From: Clostridioides sp. ES-S-0054-01
Lineage (GTDB): Bacteria; Bacillota; Clostridia; Peptostreptococcales; Peptostreptococcaceae
Assembly: GCA_021561035.1 (NCBI GenBank)
Contig: CP067346.1
Coordinates: 961,001 to 1,025,000 of the forward strand
Length of the DNA stretch: 64,000 nt
Direction of reading: 5' to 3'
In this document: positions 10,275-18,655 of the stretch, piece after piece
Layout of the letters: each line of letters begins with the position of its first letter
How positions within the stretch are numbered: position 1 is the first letter of the stretch
Program-made: the position numbers and the translations under genes
Notes under the pieces: generated by a model
Databases searched by the model: none
What the model was told of the DNA's origin: nothing
The model's input: the letters and a program-made list of their open reading frames with translations, nothing else

Positions 10275-11031
10275 AAAGAATAAAGAACAATTTATAGATA
10301 AATTAGAGGTAACACTTTCTTGTGTTATCCTCTTATTTTTATGGCAAATTATTGCTTTAAAAATTAATAATGATATTTTTTTACCAACGGTAGGTCAAGT
10401 ATTTAATAGTATAAAAGAAATTATACTGAATTCTAGTTTCTATACAGACATACTTTATTCTATGGGGAGATGTTTTTTTAGTTTTTTATTTGCTATGATT
10501 TTTGCTATTATATTTTCAATCGTGTCTTATTTAAGTAGGTTTTTTAGAAATTTATTAAAACCAATAAATGCTTTGACACGTTCAATACCAACTATGATAT
10601 TGGTAGTACTTGCACTTATTTGGTTTGAAAAGGATAGCACACCTTTTATAGTTGGATTTACTATAGTTTTTCCGATATTGTATGATAATGTTTTAGGAGC
10701 TATATTGGATATAGACAAGAACTTACTAGAAATGGCGAATGTGTATAAAATAAGGTTTATAGATAAGGTATTAAAAATTTATTTACCAGCCATAAAATTT
10801 CAAATTATATCTATACTAGTATCAACCTTTTCTTTAAGTTTGAAAGTTGCTATAGCAGGAGAGGTATATAGTCAACCTACATATGGTATTGGAACTATGA
10901 TACAGGCTGAAAAAATTAACTTTAATACATCTGGAATATTTGCGTGGATAATTATTGTTCTTTTAATTTCTGCCATTTTGCAAATAGCTCAAAAGTTTTT
11001 AGCAAGGAGAACTTTTTTATGGAAAAGATAA
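10246..11031 (+). CDS. ABC importer permease (SsuC/TauC-like)
   Basis: A 261-residue inner-membrane permease with about six membrane spans. The binding-protein-dependent transport signature appears around residues 160-185 (DKNLLEMANVYKI, the EAA loop that contacts the ATPase). Its start overlaps the substrate-binding-protein gene by 29 bases; the ribosome binding site AGGAGG (10229-10234) lies inside that gene, 11 bases from the ATG. Works with the lipoprotein before it and the ATPase after it to import an unidentified small anion or metabolite. Confidence 0.86.
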   Translation: MKQYTLLRNKKNKEQFIDKLEVTLSCVILLFLWQIIALKINNDIFLPTVGQVFNSIKEIILNSSFYTDILYSMGRCFFSFLFAMIFAIIFSIVSYLSRFFRNLLKPINALTRSIPTMILVVLALIWFEKDSTPFIVGFTIVFPILYDNVLGAILDIDKNLLEMANVYKIRFIDKVLKIYLPAIKFQIISILVSTFSLSLKVAIAGEVYSQPTYGIGTMIQAEKINFNTSGIFAWIIIVLLISAILQIAQKFLARRTFLWKR

Positions 11032-11717
11032 AGTTAAGTATTGAGAATATAAATAAAAGATATGATAATCGTGTGATATTTAGAAATTTTAATATTGATT
11101 TTTATATGAATGAGGTTAATTGTATCCTCGGAAAATCTGGTTGTGGGAAAACTACACTTTTAAATATAATAAGTGGGATTATTAAAAATGATACTGACAA
11201 TTTAAATATCAAAGAAAATTTAAATAAAGTAGGAAATAAGTTGGAAGCTAGTTACATATTTCAAGATGATAGGCTTATAGATTGGTTAACAGTAGAAGAA
11301 AATATAAAGATAGTTGTAAATAAATACTACAATAAAACTCAACTAAATAAAATTTGTGATGAATATTTAGAATTGGTTGGAATTAGTGAGTATAAAAAAT
11401 TCTATCCTCAGATGCTTAGTGGAGGTATTAGACAAAGAGTAAATATTGCTAGAGCTTTTATATATCCATCAAGAAACATTATAATGGATGAGCCTTTTAA
11501 ATCTATTGACGTAAAGAATATACATCTTATAATGAATAATTTCAAAAATATATTAAGTAAAGAAAAAAGAACTGTGTTATTTGTAACTCATAATATTGAA
11601 GAAGCATTATTTTTAGCGGATAGGATATTTATTTTAGGAGATTCTCCAATTATAATAAAAAAAATATTAAAAAATTCTAAGGAATTGGAAAAAAATGAAG
11701 TTTTGAAGTTGATATAG
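11019..11717 (+). CDS. ABC importer ATPase (SsuB-like)
   Basis: A 232-residue nucleotide-binding subunit that drives the importer. Visible motifs are Walker A (GKSGCGKTT, about residue 36), the Q-loop (FQDD), the signature LSGGIRQR and Walker B NIIMDEP, with the switch histidine in VTHN. The open frame extends upstream to 10944, but AAGGAG at 11004-11009 with a 9-base gap points to the ATG at 11019, giving a normal N-terminus and a 13-base overlap with the permease gene. It is somewhat short and lacks a C-terminal regulatory domain, as is usual for this subgroup. Confidence 0.88.
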   Translation: MEKIKLSIENINKRYDNRVIFRNFNIDFYMNEVNCILGKSGCGKTTLLNIISGIIKNDTDNLNIKENLNKVGNKLEASYIFQDDRLIDWLTVEENIKIVVNKYYNKTQLNKICDEYLELVGISEYKKFYPQMLSGGIRQRVNIARAFIYPSRNIIMDEPFKSIDVKNIHLIMNNFKNILSKEKRTVLFVTHNIEEALFLADRIFILGDSPIIIKKILKNSKELEKNEVLKLI

Positions 11718-11839
11718 ATTTATAATAATACTATCGTTTTAAAATATACTTAGTTAAAATCTATAAGACTGTATTAAAATAGTACAGAATATTCAAAAAG
11801 GTGTATAATATTCGTATTTTATAAAAAGGAAGTGAAGAT

Positions 11840-12313
11840 ATGGTTAAGACTAATGCTATGAGAATATTAGATTCAAATAAGATTGATTATAAAGTAATGT
11901 CTTATGAAGTAAAAAGTGAACATGTAGATGGTGTTGAGGTAGCACATGATATAGGAAGAAATGTAAATGAAGTGTATAAGACCTTAGTAACTCAAGGAGT
12001 TAGTAAGAATATATATGTGTATGTAATACCAGTACATGAAAACCTAGACTTAAAAAAGGCTGCAAAAGTAGCTAAAGAAAAAAGTGTGGAGATGATTCAT
12101 GTAAAAGATATAAATAAGTTTACAGGTTATATTAGAGGTGGATGCTCCCCTATAGGTATGAAAAAACTTTATAAAACTTTTGTAAATGAAAGTGCAAAAA
12201 ATTTAGATACAATTATTGTGAGTGCAGGAAAAATAGGCTATCAAATAGAACTATCGCCATTTGATTTACAAAGGCTTATAAAAGTAGAATTTGTAGATGT
12301 GGTAAAAAAATAA
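11840..12313 (+). CDS. ybaK: Cys-tRNA(Pro)/Cys-tRNA(Cys) deacylase YbaK
   Basis: A 157-residue cytoplasmic trans-editing protein of the YbaK/EbsC group that hydrolyses mischarged aminoacyl-tRNA, chiefly Cys-tRNA(Pro). The family landmarks are the early VAHDIGRNVNEVYKTLV segment with the catalytic lysine (about residue 46), and the GYIRGGCSPIG glycine loop (about 102-112). Length is normal for the family. GGAAGTGA precedes the ATG. It appears to be transcribed alone. Confidence 0.9.
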   Translation: MVKTNAMRILDSNKIDYKVMSYEVKSEHVDGVEVAHDIGRNVNEVYKTLVTQGVSKNIYVYVIPVHENLDLKKAAKVAKEKSVEMIHVKDINKFTGYIRGGCSPIGMKKLYKTFVNESAKNLDTIIVSAGKIGYQIELSPFDLQRLIKVEFVDVVKK

Positions 12314-12508
12314 GAATCACATATAAAATATAGAGCTTTTATTCTTAATAATAAGTATTATATTGTTAATAAAATGAATAATGATTTTGAAATAAATGTT
12401 CAGTTACTTGTATGTAATTGATATAAAAATATTGAGAACTTTTAAAAATAATGGTAAAGTGTAAGTATAATCACGAATATTTTTGTAAAGTAATGGAGGG
12501 ATGTTCGC

Positions 12509-13348
12509 TTGAGGAAAATAAAATCTGAACAAATAGTCGAACAAGTAAAAAAACTTTGTATAGAAGCGAGCCTATATTTAGGAGAAGATGTTTTAAGCTG
12601 TATAAAAGAGAAAGCCAAAAGTGAAAAGAGTGAAGTTGGAAAAAATATATTAAATATATTAGTTGAAAACGCTGAAATAGCTAAAGAAAAAAATATACCA
12701 ATATGCCAAGATACTGGTATGGCTGTATTTTTTGTTGAAATAGGACAAGAGGTTGTAATTGAAGGAGATACTCTTACTGATGCTATAAATGAGGGAGTAA
12801 AACAAGGGTATGAAGAAGGTTATTTAAGAAAATCTGTTGTAAGCCCGATTAGTAGAGTGAATACAAAAGATAATACACCTGCTGTTATTCATTATGATAT
12901 GGTAAAAGGTGATAAAATTAAAATAGAATTTGCAGCAAAGGGATTTGGAAGCGAAAATATGAGTAAAATGAAAATGTTAAAACCATCAGATGGGTTAGAA
13001 GGAATTAAAAAATTCATAATAGATACAGTTTCAGAAGCTGGACCTAATCCATGCCCTCCTATGGTAATTGGAGTTGGTATAGGTGGGACTGTGGATAAAT
13101 GTGCTCAAATAGCTAAAAAGGCACTTTTTAGAGAACTAGGTGAATTTAATCAGGACGAAAATATAGCAAAACTTGAAAGTGAATTATTAACATCTATTAA
13201 TAAGCTTGGTATAGGACCTCAAGGCTTAGGTGGCACTACAACAGCTTTGGGATTAAACATAGAGACTTTTCCTACACATATAGCAGGTCTTCCTGTTGTT
13301 GTAAATATAAACTGCCATGCATCAAGACATAAAAAGGTAGTAATTTAG
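12509..13348 (+). CDS. fumA: Class I fumarate hydratase, alpha subunit
   Basis: A 279-residue protein matching the alpha part of two-subunit class I (iron-sulfur) fumarases and L-tartrate dehydratases. It carries the conserved cysteines expected to hold a [4Fe-4S] cluster (PICQDTGM near residue 70, GPNPCPP near residue 187, and NCHASRH at the C-terminus). The gene uses a TTG start at 12509, supported by GGAGGG at 12495-12500 with 8-base spacing; the nearby ATG at 12501 is out of frame and stops at once. The beta subunit follows 10 bases later and malic enzyme after that, so the block interconverts fumarate, malate and pyruvate. Tartrate dehydratase is the alternative, but the malic enzyme neighbour favours fumarase. 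Confidence 0.87.
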   Translation: MRKIKSEQIVEQVKKLCIEASLYLGEDVLSCIKEKAKSEKSEVGKNILNILVENAEIAKEKNIPICQDTGMAVFFVEIGQEVVIEGDTLTDAINEGVKQGYEEGYLRKSVVSPISRVNTKDNTPAVIHYDMVKGDKIKIEFAAKGFGSENMSKMKMLKPSDGLEGIKKFIIDTVSEAGPNPCPPMVIGVGIGGTVDKCAQIAKKALFRELGEFNQDENIAKLESELLTSINKLGIGPQGLGGTTTALGLNIETFPTHIAGLPVVVNINCHASRHKKVVI

Positions 13349-13358
13349 GAGGAAAAAA

Positions 13359-13907
13359 ATGATAAAAATAACTACGCCTGTAAGTGAAATTGATATATCA
13401 AAATTGAATTGTGGAGATACAATTAGTTTGAGTGGTATACTTTATACAGCAAGAGATGCTGCTCATAAAAGATTGATAGATTGCATAAATAAAGGTGAAG
13501 AATTACCATTTAATGTATATGGTCAAGGAATATATTATGTGGGACCTACTCCTACAAAGCCAGGAGAAGTTATAGGTGCATCTGGACCGACAACGAGTTA
13601 TAGAATGGATGACTTGACTATACCTCTTTTAGAAAGAGGTCTTAGACTTATGATAGGTAAAGGAAAAAGAAGTGATGAAGTTATAGAAGGAATGCAAAAA
13701 TATGGAGCAGTTTATCTTGCTGCAATAGGTGGAGCTGGAGCATATATTTCAAATTCAATAAAATCATGTGAAATTATTGCATATGAAGATTTAGGAGCTG
13801 AAGCTATAAGAAAGATTGTAGTAGAAGACCTTAAGCTTACAGTAGCTATAGATAGTTATGGAAATAATATATATGAGCAAGGTCGAGCACTTTATGAATG
13901 TAAATAA
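13359..13907 (+). CDS. fumB: Class I fumarate hydratase, beta subunit
   Basis: A 182-residue beta subunit that completes the iron-sulfur fumarase with the preceding gene; in enteric bacteria these two parts are fused in one chain. Characteristic segments are LSGILYTARDAAHKR (about 27-41), YYVGPTPTKPGEVIGASGPTTS (about 62-83, contains the substrate-binding loop) and GGAGAYI. It begins 10 bases after the alpha subunit behind GGAGGAAAAAA, indicating translational coupling. Confidence 0.88.
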   Translation: MIKITTPVSEIDISKLNCGDTISLSGILYTARDAAHKRLIDCINKGEELPFNVYGQGIYYVGPTPTKPGEVIGASGPTTSYRMDDLTIPLLERGLRLMIGKGKRSDEVIEGMQKYGAVYLAAIGGAGAYISNSIKSCEIIAYEDLGAEAIRKIVVEDLKLTVAIDSYGNNIYEQGRALYECK

Positions 13908-13973
13908 AATTTATAAATTTATATGAATATTAAAATTAAAAGATAGTTGTATATATTTTAAGGAGGAAAGTTG

Positions 13974-15155
13974 ATGTCTAAGGATTATGCAAAATTGGCA
14001 TTAGAAATGCATGAAATCAATAAAGGAAAAATAAATGTAGAAAGCAAAGTAGAAATCAAAACTAAGGATGATTTGTCAACAGCATATACACCAGGTGTTG
14101 CAGAACCTTGTTTAAAAATACATGAAAGTCAAGATGATGTTTATAGATATACTTCTAAAGGGAATCTAGTAGCAGTAGTTAGCGATGGAAGTGCTGTGCT
14201 TGGATTAGGCAATATTGGTGCTGAAGCATCTATACCTGTTATGGAAGGTAAGGCTATACTATTTAAACAATTTGCAAATGTAGATGCCTTTCCGATATGT
14301 CTAAAGACTAATGATGTAGATGAGATAGTTAAATCTGTTGAATTAATGGAACCAGTATTTGGAGGAATAAATTTGGAAGACATATCTTCTCCAAGATGTT
14401 TTGAGATAGAAGAGAGACTAAAAGAGTCTTTAGGTATTCCTGTTTTTCATGATGACCAACATGGAACAGCAATAATAGTTGCAGCAGCTATAATAAATTC
14501 AATAAAGTTAATTGAAAACAAAAAAATAGAAGATTTAGAAATAGTCATAAACGGAGCAGGGGCTGCTGGTATAGCTATAGCAAAGATACTACTTAATATG
14601 AATGTTAAGAATATAGTATTATGTGATAGAAGTGGTGCATTAGAAGCTAGCATAGAAAATCTAAATTATGTTCAAAAAGAAATGTTAGAAGTAACAAACA
14701 TAAGAAATGAAAAAGGTTCTTTAAAAGATATTATAAAAGGAAAAGATGTATTTATAGGTGTTTCAGGTCCAGGAGCTGTTACAAAGGAAATGGTTGAAAG
14801 TATGTCTGAAAAGCCGATAATATTAGCAATGGCAAACCCTACTCCAGAGATAATGCCAGAAGAAGCTAAGCTAGGTGGAGCATTCATAGTGGGAACAGGT
14901 CGCTCAGACTTCCCTAATCAAGTTAATAATGTCTTGGCTTTCCCGGGAATATTTAGAGGGGCACTTGATGTTAAGGCTAAAGAAATAAATGAAGAGATGA
15001 AGATAGCTGCTGCATATGCAATTGCCAATACAATAAGTGATGAAGAAATATGCCCAGAGTATATATTACCAGATGTATTTAATAAGAATGTAGTAAAAAA
15101 TGTTGCTAAAGCAGTTAAAGAAGCAGCTATAAAAACTAAAGTAAATAGAATATAA
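13974..15155 (+). CDS. NAD(P)-dependent malic enzyme
   Basis: A 393-residue short bacterial malic enzyme (malate + NAD(P)+ to pyruvate + CO2). The N-terminal domain has TAYTPGVAEP (tyrosine as catalytic acid) and GNIGAEASIPVMEGKA (catalytic lysine), then FHDDQHGTAII for metal binding; the Rossmann domain has INGAGAAGIAIAKIL (about 190) and ends with FPGIFRGALD. The E. coli MaeB phosphotransacetylase-like extension is absent. AGGAGG at 13961-13966 places the start at ATG 13974 rather than the TTG just before it. Downstream is a terminator, so fumarase and malic enzyme form a C4-acid operon. Confidence 0.93.
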   Translation: MSKDYAKLALEMHEINKGKINVESKVEIKTKDDLSTAYTPGVAEPCLKIHESQDDVYRYTSKGNLVAVVSDGSAVLGLGNIGAEASIPVMEGKAILFKQFANVDAFPICLKTNDVDEIVKSVELMEPVFGGINLEDISSPRCFEIEERLKESLGIPVFHDDQHGTAIIVAAAIINSIKLIENKKIEDLEIVINGAGAAGIAIAKILLNMNVKNIVLCDRSGALEASIENLNYVQKEMLEVTNIRNEKGSLKDIIKGKDVFIGVSGPGAVTKEMVESMSEKPIILAMANPTPEIMPEEAKLGGAFIVGTGRSDFPNQVNNVLAFPGIFRGALDVKAKEINEEMKIAAAYAIANTISDEEICPEYILPDVFNKNVVKNVAKAVKEAAIKTKVNRI

Positions 15156-15181
15156 TTTTTTATAAATTATTAAAAACTAAA

Positions 15182-15240
15182 AATAAAAAGACTAATGAAA
15201 TTATGTCCAGTGGAATGATTTTATTAGTCTTTTTATTTTT
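15182..15240 (+). terminator. Terminator after malic enzyme
   Basis: Arms 15182-15196 (AATAAAAAGACTAAT) and 15223-15237 (ATTAGTCTTTTTATT) are fully complementary over 15 bp, followed by TTT. Confidence 0.85.
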
Positions 15241-15264
15241 AATATGACACAATAATGTCATATT
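15241..15264. promoter_or_regulatory. Perfect 9-bp palindrome, probable operator
   Basis: AATATGACA (15241-15249), a 6-base spacer, and TGTCATATT (15256-15264) form a perfect inverted repeat. A TATAAT at 15273-15278 follows, so the palindrome would cover the -35 zone of the promoter for the zinc-ribbon gene. No matching regulator gene is adjacent. Confidence 0.6.
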
Positions 15265-15324
15265 AGTCTTGATATAATTTGAATATGGTTAGGAGCCAAA
15301 GAAAAATATAAGGAGTGATTTAAA

Positions 15325-15588
15325 ATGGAAGAAACTAAATTTTGCCAATGTTGTGCTATGCCAATGGGACAAACTGATGAATTATATGGGACAAATAAAG
15401 ATGGAAGTAAAAGTACTGATTATTGTAGTTATTGTTTTAAAGACGGTGAGTTTACAGCTGATATAAGTATGGAAGAGATGATAGAAGTTTGTATCCCTCA
15501 TATGCTTCAAAGCAATAAGGGTATGACTGAAGATGAAGCAAGAACAATGATGAACAATTTCTTTCCAACATTAAAACGCTGGAAATAA
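15325..15588 (+). CDS. Small zinc-ribbon domain protein
   Basis: An 87-residue protein made almost entirely of a putative zinc-ribbon domain: CQCCAMPM at residues 7-14 and YCSYCFKDG at about 33-41 supply the four metal-binding cysteines, followed by a helical C-terminal half. Small proteins of this kind are common in clostridia and have no established function; sometimes they are fused to AraC or GyrI-like domains. AAGGAGTGA precedes the ATG. The gene is monocistronic between two terminators and has a palindromic site over its promoter. Confidence 0.82.
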   Translation: MEETKFCQCCAMPMGQTDELYGTNKDGSKSTDYCSYCFKDGEFTADISMEEMIEVCIPHMLQSNKGMTEDEARTMMNNFFPTLKRWK

Positions 15589-15642
15589 TTTTATGCAAAA
15601 TTAGTTACACGCATATTATGAAACGTGGTGTTAACAATAAGC

Positions 15643-15676
15643 GGTGGTATGTTATATAGCATACCACCTGTTTTGT
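15643..15676 (+). terminator. Terminator after the zinc-ribbon gene
   Basis: GGTGGTATG (15643-15651) pairs perfectly with CATACCACC (15660-15668) around an 8-base loop, followed by TGTTTTG. Confidence 0.8.
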
Positions 15677-15964
15677 TGCTTGTTATTTCAAATTGTAAAA
15701 ATCTAAAATATGTTATTTATATTCTACTTCTCTATCCATGTATTTTTATACCTCAAGTCAAATTCCACTACAAAATCATCATTTTCAATTCGATGTTTAA
15801 TAGCATTAACAGATAAAGAGTTATAAAATTTTCTATTTTTCAGATAAAATAATACAGGTCAAGCTGATTTCTAGTTACTATTGAGTTTTTGAAAAAGTAA
15901 AATTATAATAAATTAAGTATAATAGCTTATGAGAAGTAAAAATAATTAAAATAGAGGTGATTAA
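15677..15964. other. Non-coding gap before the two-component system
   Basis: A/T-rich spacer with no supported gene. The 63-codon open frame that begins at 15625 runs through the terminator hairpin and has no ribosome binding site, so it is not annotated. Confidence 0.5.
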
Positions 15965-16648
15965 ATGAGTAGTATATTGTTAGTTGAAGATGATTTAAGC
16001 TTGATATATGGATTAGAATTCTCTATACAAAAAAGTGGATTTAATGTAGACATAGCGAGGACTGTAAAAGAAGCTATGCAAATGTATGAGGAAAAAAATT
16101 ATGACCTATTGCTTTTAGATGTATCCTTACCTGATGGTAATGGATTTCAGATTTGCGAGAAAGTACGAGAGGTTTCTAATATACCCATTATATTTTTGAC
16201 TGCTTCAGATGAAGAGGTAAATGTAGTGATGGGGCTTGATATGGGGGGAGATGATTATATAACAAAACCTTTTAAGTTAAATGAATTAATTTCAAGAATA
16301 AAAGCATTACTTAGACGTTATAATGTTGCAAATAATGTAACTGAATTAAGTTCAAATAATATTACTATTAAATTACTTGAAAATCGTGTTTTTAAAGGTG
16401 AATTTGAGGTGGAACTTACCACAGCAGAATATAAATTATTGTGCTTATTTATGAAAAATAAAAATATTGTACTTACTAGAAAAAACATATTGGACAAGTT
16501 ATGGGATGGAAATGGTAGCTTTATAGATGACAATACATTATCCGTATATGTAAGACGATTGAGAAATAAAATTGAAGATAATCCTGAAAATCCTAATTTT
16601 CTATTGACCGTTAGAAGAATGGGTTATAAATGGAATGTAATTAAGTGA
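15965..16648 (+). CDS. OmpR-family response regulator
   Basis: A 227-residue regulator with an N-terminal receiver (phospho-acceptor D52 in LLLLDVSLPDG, acidic pair EDD at 8-10, switch threonine in FLTASD, lysine in ITKPF) and a C-terminal winged helix ending in RRMGYKW. AGAGGTGA precedes the ATG. The kinase gene starts 10 bases later and an ABC transporter follows, the usual arrangement for modules that sense and export membrane-active compounds. It probably activates the transporter genes. Confidence 0.92.
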   Translation: MSSILLVEDDLSLIYGLEFSIQKSGFNVDIARTVKEAMQMYEEKNYDLLLLDVSLPDGNGFQICEKVREVSNIPIIFLTASDEEVNVVMGLDMGGDDYITKPFKLNELISRIKALLRRYNVANNVTELSSNNITIKLLENRVFKGEFEVELTTAEYKLLCLFMKNKNIVLTRKNILDKLWDGNGSFIDDNTLSVYVRRLRNKIEDNPENPNFLLTVRRMGYKWNVIK

Positions 16649-16658
16649 GGGTATTAAT

Positions 16659-17900
16659 ATGAAGATATTTTCTGACAGAGATATAAAAATATTTTTTTTA
16701 ATAGTTACATCTATTTTAGTAATGTTTATTATAATAGGGCAAATAGTGGTTATAAGTATAACTAACAATTATAAAAAAACGTTGATAGAACATGACTATA
16801 ATATAGCTGGATACTTATATAGTATAGGTGTTGATAAATCCAAAATACCATCAACATTTGTTACAGGTGAAAATAAATATATTTTAAAAGGAAAAGAAAT
16901 CCTGAATACAGCTGGATATGACTTTGATACAAATGTTAACTTTATGCCAAGTGTAAAATCGTTTCAAAGTAAATATATAAAAACTATGTGTATCTATTTG
17001 TTGGTATTTTTTACTATGATTATTTTTATACTATATGTGTATTTTTTTAGGCAACAAAGTAAGATAGAAGAAGCCAGTGATAAAATTAATTCATTTATAA
17101 ATGGAAATATAAATGAAAGACTAAATACATATGAAGAAGGGAGCTTATCAAAATTATTTAGTTCAATAGATGTTATGTCAACATCTTTAAATACACATAT
17201 ATTAAAAGAAAAACAGAATAAAGAATTTCTTAAAAATACAATTTCAGATATATCGCATCAATTAAAAACTCCACTTACAGCTTTAATAATGTACAATCAG
17301 ATATTACAAGAAGAAAGTCATAATAGTGATGTTGTAGAAGATTTTGTACAAAAAAGTCAAAGTGAACTAGAACGCATTGAAATCTTGATTAAGAATTTAT
17401 TAAAGATTACAAAGATAGATTCAAAAACAATAATTCTCAATAAAAATAATATTAATCTTAAAAATTTGGTTAAAAAAGTTTTGTATAGCTTTGAAACTAG
17501 AGCAGAAAAAGAGGGGAAGAGTATTTCTATAAATGGTTCAGAAAACACATTACTATTCTGTGATTATGAATGGATGTCCGAGGTTTTAAGTAATCTTATA
17601 AAGAATGCATTAGATAATACAAAAGAAAATGATAAAATAACGATAGAGTGGATTGAGACGCCTATAAGCACCACTGTTTCAGTTAGAGATACTGGAAATG
17701 GAATTCATGTTGAGGACATACATCATATATTCAAAAGGTTTTATAGAAGTAAGTTTTCAAAAAATAGTCAAGGTCTAGGCTTGGGATTACCACTAGTTAA
17801 ATCTATTGTAGAGCAGCATAATGGTACTATTTCCGTAGAAAGCAGATTATCACAAGGAAGCATATTCACTATAAGCTTTTTAAAGCTTACTAATATGTAA
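16659..17900 (+). CDS. Sensor histidine kinase of the TCS-ABC module
   Basis: A 413-residue membrane kinase: first span about residues 10-32, an extracellular loop of about 70 residues, second span about 107-128, then a HAMP-like linker, the dimerisation/phospho-acceptor domain with H200 (SDISHQLKTPL) and the ATPase domain with N box (NLIKNALDN), DTGNG and GLGLGLPLVKSI. Because it has a real extracellular loop, it differs from the loop-less BceS kinases. It follows the regulator by 10 bases and presumably phosphorylates it. Ligand unknown. Confidence 0.9.
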   Translation: MKIFSDRDIKIFFLIVTSILVMFIIIGQIVVISITNNYKKTLIEHDYNIAGYLYSIGVDKSKIPSTFVTGENKYILKGKEILNTAGYDFDTNVNFMPSVKSFQSKYIKTMCIYLLVFFTMIIFILYVYFFRQQSKIEEASDKINSFINGNINERLNTYEEGSLSKLFSSIDVMSTSLNTHILKEKQNKEFLKNTISDISHQLKTPLTALIMYNQILQEESHNSDVVEDFVQKSQSELERIEILIKNLLKITKIDSKTIILNKNNINLKNLVKKVLYSFETRAEKEGKSISINGSENTLLFCDYEWMSEVLSNLIKNALDNTKENDKITIEWIETPISTTVSVRDTGNGIHVEDIHHIFKRFYRSKFSKNSQGLGLGLPLVKSIVEQHNGTISVESRLSQGSIFTISFLKLTNM

Positions 17901-17971
17901 GATAAGATACATCTTGCAGTAAGGTAGATGGATTATTATTATATTAATCAATTAGAAAGGAGAGATAGCAA

Positions 17972-18655
17972 ATGGATATTCTTGTGGTTAATAATTTATG
18001 TAAAACATATGGAAATGGAGATACAAAAGTAGAGGCATTGAAAGATGTATCATTTATAGTTTCAAAAGGAGAATTTGTGACTGTAGTTGGAGAATCTGGT
18101 TCAGGAAAGAGTACGCTATTAAATCTCTTAGGAGGTCTTGATACTCCAACATCAGGGAAAATATTTATTGATGGTAAAGAAATATGTTCAATGAAAGAGG
18201 AAAAACAGACTATTTTTAGACGTCGTAACATAGGGTTTATCTTTCAGTCATATAACCTTATACCAGAATTAACTGTGGAGCAAAATATAATATTCCCATT
18301 ACTATTGGATTATAAAAAACCAGATACTATTTATTTAAATGAAGTATTGACTATTTTAGGTCTTAAAGATAGGAAAAATCATCTTCCAAATCAATTATCT
18401 GGTGGTCAACAACAAAGGGTTGCAATTGGAAGAGCTTTGATTACAAAGCCAAGTATTATATTGGCAGATGAGCCAACAGGAAATCTTGACAGTAAGAATA
18501 GTAACGATGTAATTGCACTTTTAAAAGTAACTGCAGAAAAGTATAATCAAACTATTATTATGATAACTCATAATACGAATATAGCTTCTACAGCAGATAG
18601 AATACTACAGGTTTCTGATGGAGTGCTTACAGACCTGGGGGTGAATAGAGAATGA
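17972..18655 (+). CDS. ABC transporter ATPase (MacB/LolD/BceA type)
   Basis: A 227-residue ATPase of the family that partners FtsX-fold permeases. Motifs: Walker A GESGSGKST (about 38), Q-loop FQSYNLIPELTVEQN, signature LSGGQQQR and Walker B ILADEPTGNLDS, which is diagnostic of the MacB/LolD/BceA group. GAAAGGAGAG precedes the ATG, and its stop overlaps the permease start (ATGA at 18652-18655), so the two are translationally coupled. Confidence 0.93.
   Translation: MDILVVNNLCKTYGNGDTKVEALKDVSFIVSKGEFVTVVGESGSGKSTLLNLLGGLDTPTSGKIFIDGKEICSMKEEKQTIFRRRNIGFIFQSYNLIPELTVEQNIIFPLLLDYKKPDTIYLNEVLTILGLKDRKNHLPNQLSGGQQQRVAIGRALITKPSIILADEPTGNLDSKNSNDVIALLKVTAEKYNQTIIMITHNTNIASTADRILQVSDGVLTDLGVNRE

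Noticed and set aside
15625-15816. 63-codon open frame after the zinc-ribbon gene
   Set aside because: It runs through a terminator hairpin, has no ribosome binding site and no recognisable protein character.
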